NCBI GenBank assembly: GCA_020536535.1 | Contig: JAHLWZ010000869.1 | Coordinates: 1-64,000, forward strand | Length of the DNA stretch: 64,000 bases | Source: Pelomyxa schiedti | Taxonomy: Eukaryota; Evosea; Pelobiontida; Pelomyxidae | Direction of reading: 5' to 3' | In this document: positions 34,599-44,275 of the stretch, piece by piece | Numbering within the stretch: the stretch's first letter is position 1 | Layout: every line of letters begins with the position of its first letter | Program-made: the position numbers and the translations under genes | Notes under the pieces: generated by a model | Database searches by the model: none | Seen by the model: the letters and a program-made list of their open reading frames with translations, nothing else | What the model was told of the DNA's origin: nothing

Positions 34599-35771
34599 CT
34601 AGAAAATGGAAGCTGATACCCGCTTTTGGTATCCTTTTTCCGTGGCACCCTTGGTACTGTCCTTCTTGTTCTTCTTTCCACAGTTTGGCCAGAGGTCGTT
34701 ATTTGGTCCAATGCAGAAGAAGGGTCGATTCTTAAGGAGATCCAACTCTGAAGTGACAGTGAGGAGTAACAAAGGGGAGGATATGTTACGATTAATCCAG
34801 TAATGTGTGGGGTCGTCCTTATAAATCCATTTGTCAGAGATAATGACTGGTCACAAAAGAAAAGAAATGAAATGAAATGCAAACTGGGTGAAAAATTAAA
34901 AAGCGCAGACGGGACTTACATTTATCAATTGTGTCTACAAGTACTGTGGGCAATTTGTACACTTCATCCCGAGTCAAATGAAGTGGGCCACAGTCATTAA
35001 ACTTCTCACACTGGAAGTCGCGACGGCTATATGTTGCTAGTGGAATGCGGTTTTCACACTGGAAGGCACAAAGTGCAGGAGACTTCTGAGAGCAAGCGAG
35101 AGCCTGCACTATACTTCGTTGTATGGGTTGGTCTAACAACAGTAGCTTCTGCCAAAGGAAGGCCTGAGTTTGACAAAGCTGTGTGATCTGGTCGCCGCCC
35201 TCCAGTCCCGGAGCAAGGGGCACTGCATTTGGCTGAGGCACAAAAGAACCGACTCGGTCATTAACTTGCTCCGCCTGCCAAAGCTGTGGGATCGGTAGCG
35301 GCGGTGGTCGTGGAAAGGGTGATCCATATGCCACTCCCGTAGATACTGCATTTTGTTATAAATGGCAATAAAAGCTATCAAGTCAAAATTACCAGGCAGT
35401 TGCAGCAGCGGCTGCTGTTGCTGTTGCTGGGGGACGCAGTTACGTTGTGCCTGGTCACCACCGACGCCAGGTGTTTGTTGACTCGGCTGCATGCCATCAG
35501 TGTACTGTTGTGGCCGTTGCTGTATGTGAGCACCAACGGAAGCACCAGTATGCTGAGGTGAGGATGCAGCAGAGTTAACAGACAGCTGGGGTCGGTGGGG
35601 ATCAGCCACCGCGGAACTGCTGTTGCTGTGTTGGCTGTAGGGGTTGGTGGGGCCATTTCCCATAATCCAGGAGGCAGTGGCTCCAGTAGGCGACAGCATG
35701 GGCTCAAGGTGGGTGTTGCTTTTCTCAAGTTCGTCGTCGTCTTCCCCACCTGCCGCTGATTGTTGGTTCAT
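34599..35771 (-). CDS. Paralogue 1 of a Q/P-rich protein with an unrecognised cysteine domain
   Basis: Three exons. The N-terminal 180 residues (start MNQQSAAGGEDDDELEK) are Ser/Gln/Pro-rich and include a QQQQQQ run. The C-terminal part is structured: LCAFQCENRIPL, DFQCEKFNDCGPL, VYKLPTVLVDTIDKF, DKWIYKDDPTHYWIN, and KNRPFFCIGPNNDLWPNCGK, then a Lys-rich end. The same pattern occurs in the neighbouring gene at 35882-37486, so the two are tandem duplicates with diverged N-termini. I do not recognise the domain. The low-complexity N-terminus and conserved C-terminal domain suggest a regulatory adaptor, but no function can be assigned. Confidence 0.6.
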
Positions 35772-35881
35772 GTTTGGGGAATTTTTTTTTTGTTCAATTG
35801 AACAAGTAATTGAATAAAAATACCGTTTGGGGTTTTCTTTTGCAATTGCCATTGCCGCACCCAAGTTGGGAAGCGAAGGGG

Positions 35882-37486
35882 TCAGGCCTTGTGAGTGTGG
35901 TGATGGTGTTTGTGGTTGTGATTGTGATTGTGCTTGCGTCTATGGTGGTGGTTCTTACTTTCTTCCATAACGCGGAGGAATATGGACCGAAGGTCCTCAA
36001 CCTTGACATAGCCAAGATTTTTCAGCTGTGGAGTTTTCTATGTGCAACCGATTAGAGAGATGTAAGAATAGGGAATCGGAACCTTGAATAGCATAACGGC
36101 AGATACACATGTACCCAAGGTATTGGTTCCCAACGTAATTATGTTCTTGTGGTATTCATCCTGTGAGAGTGTTGGAAATGTTGAAGGTTGAGGTGTTATA
36201 CCTCATTTTTTTTGTACCACTTTCTTAACACTCCTGTTTGCCCTTTTTTTTGGGATGCATCTCCCCCCCAACTAGAATTATCCACCTTACAAAAATAGGC
36301 CAAGCAGACTAGCTCTTGCAACACTTGGAATGGCGTGAAACAAAAGGCGATTTATGGGAAGTTACTAGTAGGCCAGGAAACAGAAGGGTCCTTTAAAAAG
36401 ATTGCACATCTATGGAATTGTTTGACTGTCCCAAAAAAAGAGAATGTTAGTTGAGTGTCAAGTGGAGAAGAGGCCTACATTGTTCAAGGGAGTTGATACT
36501 TATACGTGGGAGGGTGATCTCCAGTTCAGAGAGAGGCTTGAAAAGTGGCCAGCAACTCTTGAATTGCCCACACTGGAAGGTCTTCCATTCTGGGGATGAT
36601 GGGAATTCAGGCATCAAACGCCAAGGCAAAAGTAAAGCAGGAAGTGCAGGTAGCAATTGAGGAGGATCACCCACGAAAGGCTGGACACCTTGGTATTGGT
36701 TCTGCAAGGCCAGTGGGGGAACACCTGTTGGAGTGTTGATCATCATCTGAGTTGGGCTAACTGGGTATTGTGGGACCTAAGGAAATTAGTAAATTATTGC
36801 ACTTAATTAAGTCCAAATCCCCAAAGGTAACATACATTTGGAATAAGTGGCACTCCTGCTGCATTAATTACTAATCCTGGAGGAAAAGATTGGCAAGGTT
36901 CAGCACCACCCATATAAGACAGAGGCGCCATTTGTACAGGAGAAACATATGAATGAGGGACCTCGCCAGTTCTAGGTGCGGTTTGGACCCATTCCACTTG
37001 TGGGACAGAGGGGTCAAAGGTTGGCAGGTAGGTCGGCTGCGCATGTTCGGGCGCAACGGAGCAGGTTTCGGCGCCGATTTGCTGCTGGGGAGGATAGGAG
37101 TCCCCAGTGGGCGGAGTGCCCGGGCTCGCGGTGCCGCTGCTGCACTCGGTGGAGGTGGCGGGAGAAGGGGGCATGGGCGGGAGGACGATGGTGCCGCTGG
37201 GGGTGAGGGGCAAGGGCGACCCGGCGTGGGCCGGGGCGGGCGTCGAGACGGCGGGGCAGAAGCCCCAGGGGAGGGGGCAATCCGCCAGAGTTGCCTGGAG
37301 GGTGTAGTCCCACTCCCCAGCGGTGCCTGGGTAGCCCAGGCCTCCGTCACCTGGACCCAGCAGGGCCGAGGAGAACGGACTATAGGATCGGGTTAGGTTA
37401 GGGGTTCGGTCCACGGCGCTCGAGTTTGTCGTCGCCGTTGTCGGTGGCCACGCAGTTGCGTGGCCTGTTGGGCTTGGTTCCTGCAT
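35882..37486 (-). CDS. Paralogue 2, Pro-rich protein with the same cysteine domain and a His-rich tail
   Basis: Starts MQEPSPTGHATAWPP at 37486. A long Pro/Thr/Ser-rich region follows, then the domain shared with the downstream neighbour: WKTFQCGQFKSCWPL, ELEITLPRISINSLEQF, FLKDPSVSWPTS, YHKNIITLGTNTLGTC. After further exons the protein ends VEDLRSIFLRVMEES and a striking histidine/asparagine repeat (NHNHNHKHHHHTH), which could bind metal or be simple repeat drift. Exon boundaries in the C-terminal half (35990-36440) were set by alignment to paralogue 1 and are tentative. Only 109 bases separate its ATG from that of the MORN gene. Confidence 0.55.
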
Positions 37487-37595
37487 TTTTTTTCTGGTCG
37501 GGGAATCGGGCCAAGTTGGCAGCCCGCCAGGGAAGGACTAAACGGCGCAGAAACATCAGATCGTAGACGACGTTCTAATTTTCTAAACGGCGCGA
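37487..37595. promoter_or_regulatory. Compact bidirectional promoter, paralogue 2 / MORN gene
   Basis: 109 bases between two divergent ATGs. Both flanking first exons are GC-rich. No TATA-like box is obvious. Confidence 0.5.
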
Positions 37596-38891
37596 ATGAT
37601 AACGAGGAAGAACGCACGAGAGCTTGTGCTCGTGGACGGGGAGTACTCTGGGGACTTCAAGGGGGAGCTGAGGGACGGATGGGGGCTGTTTAGGAACGCC
37701 AGGGGCGACGTGTACGAGGGCGAGTGGAAGAACGACTCGATGCACGGCTGGGGCTCCATGAAGTACGCCGCCGGCGCCCAGTACGAGGGCGAGTGGGCCT
37801 GCGGCTGCCGCGAGGGCCGCGGCACCCTCACCTGCCCCGGCGGCGACAAGTTCGCGGGCGAGTGGGCCTGCGACGAGCTCCTCCGCGGCGTGTGGCGCTC
37901 CCCCGGCACCAACAACAGCAACAGCAACAGCAGCAGCAGCTCCGCCCCCTCGGCGGCGGCCCAGGACCCCGCCTCCTCGGCCTCCTCCTCCTCAGCAACC
38001 AGCAAGGACGGCGACGTGTACGAGGGCGAGTTCAGCAACGGCAAGCGCGAGGGCAAGGGCGTGTACGGCTTTGGCGACGGCCGCGTGTACGACGGGCAGT
38101 GGAAGGCGGGGCTGCGGCACGGCCGCGGGCGCATGGTGTACCCCGACGGCTCGGTGTACAGCGGGCAGTGGAAGGCCGACATGCGCGACGGCCGCGGGCT
38201 GTTCCGGCACCCCTCGGGCGACGTCTACAGCGGCGAGTACCGCGCCGACAAGCGCGACGGCCGCGGCTCCGTCGTCTTCGCCAACTCGGGCCTGTCGTTC
38301 CAGGGCACCTTCAGGAACGGCGTGCGCTGCGGCGTCGGCGTCTTCGCGTGCGCCGACGGCCGCACCCTCCGCTGCGAGTGGCGCGACGACGCCCCGGACC
38401 CCGAGCGCCCCTGCGCCGTGCTCACCAGCGTCGACAACCAGGTCATCACAAAGTGCGAGTGGAAGGTCGGGGCCACGGGCCCCAGCGGCGAGAAGATCGC
38501 GGTCCTGGAGGGCAGGGGCACCCAGATGGACCTGGCCACCGGCGAAGTGTCTTGCGTGATCTGTGCTGATGGTGGGCTTGTGAGCGAGAGCCCTCTTACT
38601 GAGAGCCCTGTGGTTGCTGCGGATTCGAAGCCACCGCATTCGGCCACGGGAACACCCGCAACCACAACAACGACGACGACTACAGCAGCAACCACATCCA
38701 CATCCACAACAACGACATCTTCATTACCAAATTCGGGAGGATCCGCAACATCACTGCACGAGGCAACCAATTCCAAAGACTGGGTGACAGTTTTTGAGCC
38801 TCTCAGCAACCAACTTTACAAAGTGTTTCACACTCAGCTTCACCCATGCCAACCCGTGCAAGCACCTTCGAAGCGCAATAGCTCAACTTGA
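37596..38891 (+). CDS. MORN-repeat protein
   Basis: An intronless frame of 431 codons. At least eight MORN repeats are visible: GEYSGDFKGELRDGWG, GDVYEGEWKNDSMHGWGSM, AQYEGEWACGCREGRGTL, then after a Ser/Asn/Ala-rich linker GDVYEGEFSNGKREGKGVYG, RVYDGQWKAGLRHGRGRM, SVYSGQWKADMRDGRGLF and DVYSGEYRADKRDGRGSVV. MORN repeats bind membranes or scaffold partners at the plasma membrane and cytoskeleton. A Thr-rich region (TTTTTTTTAATTSTSTTTT) precedes a short C-terminal end. The first 900 bases are very GC-rich and lack introns, in contrast to most neighbours. No kinase or other catalytic domain is attached. Confidence 0.9.
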   Translation: MITRKNARELVLVDGEYSGDFKGELRDGWGLFRNARGDVYEGEWKNDSMHGWGSMKYAAGAQYEGEWACGCREGRGTLTCPGGDKFAGEWACDELLRGVWRSPGTNNSNSNSSSSSAPSAAAQDPASSASSSSATSKDGDVYEGEFSNGKREGKGVYGFGDGRVYDGQWKAGLRHGRGRMVYPDGSVYSGQWKADMRDGRGLFRHPSGDVYSGEYRADKRDGRGSVVFANSGLSFQGTFRNGVRCGVGVFACADGRTLRCEWRDDAPDPERPCAVLTSVDNQVITKCEWKVGATGPSGEKIAVLEGRGTQMDLATGEVSCVICADGGLVSESPLTESPVVAADSKPPHSATGTPATTTTTTTTAATTSTSTTTTSSLPNSGGSATSLHEATNSKDWVTVFEPLSNQLYKVFHTQLHPCQPVQAPSKRNSST

Positions 38892-38985
38892 TGATAAATA
38901 AGCAAATGCCAACAATAAGAACAGTTTGTAAAATAAGTCAAGACAAAGAACGAGGCTTTATTTTGTACATCCAGTTGTTTTTGGT

Positions 38986-41006
38986 CTAAGTCTTGCTTTC
39001 TGGTCGTCTGCATACGAGCTTGTGTGCTGGCCAATCTTTTTTCTGGCATTCCTTTTATTAGTGTTAGGAAGCCATTCTTAATGTGTGATTGAAAGTTTAC
39101 CTTGGAGCAATACCGCACTTTGCCGCATACGCTGCACTGCTTTGTTGTAGGTTTGTTGCACACGGTACAGTGCGGTAAAGGCCGCTCAACGTGTGCCTCC
39201 GCCTGTGCAATCGCCAGGCTCTCGGCCTGTTCCTCAGTGAGTTCTTCTTTGCTCCCAATCGCGGCCTGTACAACACTTGTCATATACTCGTGGTGGAGCT
39301 TGTTCCTCTTCATTCCTTTCAGCTTCCTTTTTTGGCTCACACCTCTGGATTGAGACCGGGAGCGCTTCTCCTCAAATTGGTTCCATATTCTCATGAGCTC
39401 TGCATTATTCTTCGCCGGTTTCAAAGCAAGGTCAAGAACCCCGTGCAAGGTCAGTGGATTGCCCTTTGCCAGGAACTTGGCCATGCGAGATGGCTTCTCT
39501 GCCCAGTATCTGGTCAGGAATTCCACAACTCCTGGCACGGTCTCCAGGGTCTCCAAGGTTCTGAGGAACTTGTATGAAGTGATGTTGTCTCTGACGAGTT
39601 CACGGATGGAGAACAGTGCAAGGGATTGGGCAAAGTTGGGATCCAGGAGAGCAGATTCTTCGGCGGAAAGTTTGGCCAAATGCTGAGGCTGAAGGCACGT
39701 GAAACAATTCGCAAGAATTACTGCTGCATCAAGTTTGACCATCAAATTCATCTCCGGGTTGAGATAGAGCAGCCTTGCATGTTGCACCATCTTCAATCGC
39801 GTATCTGATTCGAAAAGGGGACATAAATTGGCAATGTTTGAGATCATGCAAAGTATGTCCTGTATGACAGAGACGGGCAAAGGTTCTCGATTGAAGAGCC
39901 GTAGCACTATTGACACTGTTTTGTCAATTTTAGTAACCACCTCGGGATCTTTTGCGGCAAGAGGTTCGAATTCAAGCAAGCTGCTCAAAAGAATACCAAA
40001 CCTCCCGAGCAGTGTAGCACAGAGAATCTTTTTGTCCCCAACTGCTGCTAGGAAACAAGGATAAACGAGACGGGATACCGGACAAGATCTCACCACTTTT
40101 TCCGGTTCCATGAGCATCAACTCAAGGATCATGTTAGCCTATCAAGAAAGTGAAAAGCAAGGAAGGGCAGCAAATAAGTCTACTATAGGCGGCTGCGAAT
40201 CGGCCTTTCCAAGAATACTGATCATCACGTCAACAAGGTCTTGTTTGAAGAGTTCAGGCATGATTGTTTTTGTTGGAACGGGTGGTGTGAAGAAGATGAA
40301 TGTGTCCTTATTCTTCAGGAAATGTAATATCTGAGAAGCTTCCTAGTTGAGGGAATGAGGGAAAAACGAGGCTACAATTCGAAATGCACTTGAACGAACG
40401 CACCATTGGGCCGGCGTCACGTAGAAAACGCAGCAAAACAGAACACTTTTCGCTCAACGTTGCATCTCTTTTGGTTTGCAGGGCGGACGTCAAACTGTTT
40501 GTCAGCTCAGGGAAGCATGCTATGTGGGTAGGAAGCTCCACCAATTCAAGGCTTGCAGAGGACCCCCCGCACAGCCAACATGTGCAGTTCCTCCCGTCAC
40601 TGCTCTGACAGTCGTTGCTTTTGCTTTTGGTACCGCCGGTAGTTTTCTCCCCGTACCCGGACGAAGGTGTGGCGCCGGGGGGCGGCGTGTAGTTGTCGAT
40701 GGGGGTGTACTTGCGCGGTAGGTCACGCAAGAACGCCGGGATTGTGGGAGCATGTTCTGTTGTTGTTGTTGTTGCTGTGGCTGTGGCTGTTGCAGCAGTG
40801 CTCACACTCGCTGTTGGGCCAACAACAGGCGGCGCATTTGCTGCCGTCTTGGCATCGGCTTTGACGGTGCTCGTTGTGGCACCTTTGATCGGTTCTGGTG
40901 CCGGCACCTTTCGCTCCGATCTCGTACTCGTCGTCGATTCGGCGGGGCGGGCATTCGATGGCGTAGTGGAAGTAGTTGTTGCTGGTAACAGGAAACCCTT
41001 TTTCAT
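38986..41006 (-). CDS. Helical-repeat protein with a C-terminal MYND zinc finger
   Basis: Starts MKKGFLLPATTTSTT at 41006. The Ala/Thr/Pro-rich N-terminus contains a short cysteine cluster (CTCWLCGG). A long alpha-helical region follows (LFKQDLVDVMISILGKA, ANMILELMLMEPEKVVR, LDAAVILANCFTCLQPQHL), resembling armadillo-type repeats. The C-terminus has a complete MYND finger, assembled across an intron of about 50 bases: HCTVCNKPTTKQCSVCGKVRYCSK joined to ECQKKDWPAHKLVC, with all zinc ligands present. MYND fingers bind proline-rich peptides. The protein has no SET domain. Basic residues (KRKLKGMKRNK) precede the finger and may target the nucleus. Function beyond protein binding is unknown. Confidence 0.75.
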
Positions 41007-41067
41007 GATGCCGTGTGTGGTTGAATCAATTCCACTTCCCGAACGTTCAGAAGTGTGAAATAAACAA
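41007..41067. promoter_or_regulatory. Very short divergent region, MYND / VWA genes
   Basis: Only 61 bases separate the two divergent ATGs, the tightest in the window. Either the 5' UTRs overlap or one start lies further downstream. Confidence 0.45.
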
Positions 41068-43896
41068 ATGACAACAACGGCCCAAGAGGCAACGACGCCG
41101 GGTTCCGTTGCGGGAACCACGGCTGCCACCACCGCTCCTCCATCGGAAGTAACGCCTACCAATGTTACAGCTCCACCAGATTCATCCAGCACCTTACCTT
41201 CAACCAGTGCTGCCACGATCACGACCACCAGCACCACGTCGTCGGAACAGCAGCAGCAGCAGCCACCCGCATCCGCAACAACAACAGCAACAACAGCAGC
41301 AGCAGCAACGACGACACAGTCATCAAGCAGTGGGCGTGTTGAACTTGTAGCCAAGATTGCGCCGTACCCGCGAGGGGCGTCGGGGATGGTCCCAGGGGGT
41401 GAAAGTAGCGGCTCGTGCGTGGCTTGGGACGAAGCGACCAGGAATCGGCTGGTTCTGCTGACTTCACTCAGCGTGGTTGAGCCGGCCTCGCCGTCGTCGA
41501 CTACTACTACAACAGCAGCAACAACAACAACAGGTCGTAGTGGTGGTGATTCGGCGGGCGGGAATGTTTAAGAATATTCTAAAAATAGAGTATTAGAGTG
41601 TATCGCGTGCGTGTACATATCCGTGTATTGAAAGAGAACTTATTACCTGTGGGTGGCGTACTAGGTGTTGCCAAGAGGAACCCTGTGGAAGTTGTTCTTG
41701 TAATTGACATAAGTGGGAGCATGTCAGACAATTTGCGACTGGTGATGACTACAATTCAGTTCATTATATCAAAGGTTCATCCCTCCACCTTGCTGGTCTT
41801 TAATCCCCCTTGAAGCTAACAGATGGTGATAGACTTGCACTCGTTTCTTTCAACTTTCAGGCTAGAATTGAATTTTCCCTGCTTTCTATGTCAGAAGAAA
41901 ACAAATCATTTGTCACTTCAATTCTTCCACATATCACTGCTTGTAACACCCAACAAGTGGGGATTTATGTTCTCACATTAAACAGCAGGAGGCACGAACT
42001 TGAGTGGAGGATTATTGATGGGACTCCAGTTGCTCGCCGAAGCCCCGCCTTCTAAGACGGTAACTCTACGGCTTCCTCTTATTTGCCTCAATACAATTCT
42101 ACAGATCAAGTCGTGCTTGCTTCTAACAGATGGTCACGCCAATGCAGGAATTACTGACGCAGTCCAAATTATCGAGGCAGCGAACAAACTTGCGGCAAAA
42201 GCAGATTGGTACTCTTTTTTGTATTTCAATACCACTCATAAGAATAGCACAATCTTTTGTTTTGGTTATGGTGAATCTCATGACTCGAAGCTTATGACAA
42301 ACATATCATCTGGACGTGGTGGGATGTACTATCCAATGCAGGTGCCTATTTCTACATTAGTTCCCCAGTAATAATTTAGGCAGTAAATGAAATCCCAATT
42401 GCGTTTGGGGATGTTCTCGGCGGGCTCGTGAGTGTTTGCGGACAAAACATCCGCCTCTCAGCAACACCTCATAATAGTGCGGTAACCATAGTTAAAATCC
42501 TGCACAGTGGAACAGAAGTCCCACATAGCGATGTAAGAGATATGAAGTAGTAATGCATTTTTATGTGGCCCCAGGGTTCACTATGCAAATCATTACTCCT
42601 GGGGGATATATGTGAAGGAGAAAATAGGAACACTGTTTTCATAATTGATACTCCCACCGATAACCGTGACATGTATGTTCTCACTTAAAAAAAAACCAAC
42701 ATGAACCGTTTCAAATGGAAGGAATTCACCAATAGTCCGAGTCGATATGTCATATTTTCATGTAGCGACAGCAGAAATCATTTCAGCATCCTCTGTTGTT
42801 ACCTACTCTGATATTATAGCAAATGAAACCGAGGCCGTCCAGATTTACCGTCATTTGAACCGATTCACAGCTTCCAAAGCTTTATCTGCAGCTGCTGAAT
42901 TAACTGCTAACAGACTATTTACCGAATCTGTCACACTACTCCAAAATACAGCCACACTGATGCAGTTTGTTTAATTCTAGTGCAAAAACTTTCTAATCAA
43001 AATAACAGAGCAATTAGCACAGACGCTGTAAGCAATGAATTGAGAAAAGACCTTTCACAAATGGCAGAACAAGTCCCGACAAACCGAGTTTCAGTTTCCC
43101 AGATGCGCAGTACAGCCTTCTCACATGACCGAGGTAACAGTATTCCCGGCTCCGATTTTCTCACTGGTCATAGAAAGGGATTCTACAAGAGAAAATCGCA
43201 CTTATGGATACCAAAACGCATCACGAGGCCGTGCGAGGTATGACTCAGCAGATTGGTGTGCAAGAGAAATGGCTCGAGATAGAGATAGGGACAGAGACAC
43301 GGCAACTTACACAGGTAATATTTCCGTTTGGCTTCACTCTCATCGTTGCAGCGCGAGGAGGACGGGGTGCCTGTATGACAAGACGTGGAGGGCGTTTCGA
43401 CTCCGCTGACTTTCGTACCACTGAGGTAAGAGAAAGAGATATAACAGAAAGAAAAGAAAGGGAAGCCCCTGGAAGAGACAGAGATATAGATAGATCAGAC
43501 AGAGACCGTGATCGTGAGCGTGACCGCGAGCGTGATAGAGCAGACAGAGATCGTGACCGTGACCGTTGCCGTGACCGATCAGACCGTGACCGTGACAGAG
43601 CAGACAGGGACCGTGACAGATCAGACAGAGACCGTGACCGTGACCGTGACCGTGACCGTGACCGTGACAGATCAGAACGCGACTGTTGCCTTGACTGTAA
43701 CGACTCTAGAAGAAGCTCTACACTTCTGGGCACAGAGCCGAATCAAGCCAGTGGCAATTCCACAATGCCAGGCACAAGTAACGAGGCAACCACTGCATCG
43801 ACTACCCAGTGCGCTCCCCCGACACAAGGTGGCTCCCTGCAGACCACGCAGTCCCAGTCCCAGACATCTCCACCCAGCAGCACCAACAACCCGTGA
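41068..43896 (+). CDS. VWA-domain protein with polyQ N-terminus and RGG/RD-repeat tail
   Basis: The first exon (41068-41570) is Thr/Pro/Gln-rich and carries EQQQQQPPA. A 23-base intron joins it in frame to the VWA domain. The MIDAS motif is intact (VIDISGSMSD, about 41700-41730), followed by TDGDRLALVSFNF, SCLLLTDGHANAG and FCFGYGESHDSKLM. After the VWA come beta-rich segments and helices typical of a VWA-interacting C-terminal region (ANETEAVQIYRHLNRF, ALSAAAELTANRLF), as in plant WAV3-type proteins. The protein then has an RGG patch (ARGGRGACMTRRGGRF) and about 60 residues of Arg-Asp/Arg-Glu dipeptides (43430-43680), ending in a Ser/Thr/Gln-rich tail. No RING finger is seen. The RD tail is typical of splicing factors and unusual on a VWA protein. 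Confidence 0.7.
43490..43680 (+). repeat. Tandem gaccgt-type repeat encoding Arg-Asp dipeptides
   Basis: Repeated hexamers (gaccgt and variants such as gacaga and gagcgt) encode alternating Arg and Asp/Glu, broken by RSDR and RADR units. The repeat keeps frame within the VWA gene. Length variation between alleles is likely. Confidence 0.75.
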
Positions 43897-44275
43897 GACC
43901 CTCGGCACACTACCCCCCGAACGCGAATCTCCTATCTGTTAGTTGATTTTCAACAAACCCGTCACAGCCTATTTTAGGCAAAAATCGTTTTTGTTTCTTA
44001 TTTCTGGGTGCGGTTTTTTCCAACTAGAACGGCGGTCCAGGCGATTCCTCCGGCCGACATCAACAATCGACGGCGCAAAAAATCCGTGATGCAGCGCATC
44101 CTCCCCCATTTTACTCAAAAAAAAACAAGCCGAACACTCCACAGGACACTTCTGGGATCTCGCTGGTATTACTCCCGATACACACCAACTACTACACTCG
44201 CTTACTTTCCTTAACAGCGTTTGAGTGCACGCGAGGGCAGTAAATTCAACAAGGAGGGCTCTGTTCTTCTGAGTG

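Noticed and set aside
37724-38569. Arg-rich frames overlapping the MORN gene
   Set aside because: They are shadows of the GC-rich MORN coding frame, which has clear repeats.
40308-41354. Long minus frame reaching into the VWA gene
   Set aside because: The part beyond 41006 is antisense to the Thr/Gln-rich VWA exon. Only the MYND-gene part has supporting splice sites and domain context.
43490-43680. CRISPR-like or regulatory repeat
   Set aside because: The hexamer repeat has no spacers and keeps reading frame inside an exon.
43245-43733. Minus-strand Ser/Arg-rich frame (SR-protein-like)
   Set aside because: It is the antisense of the Arg-Asp repeat; the plus strand fits the VWA gene by splicing.
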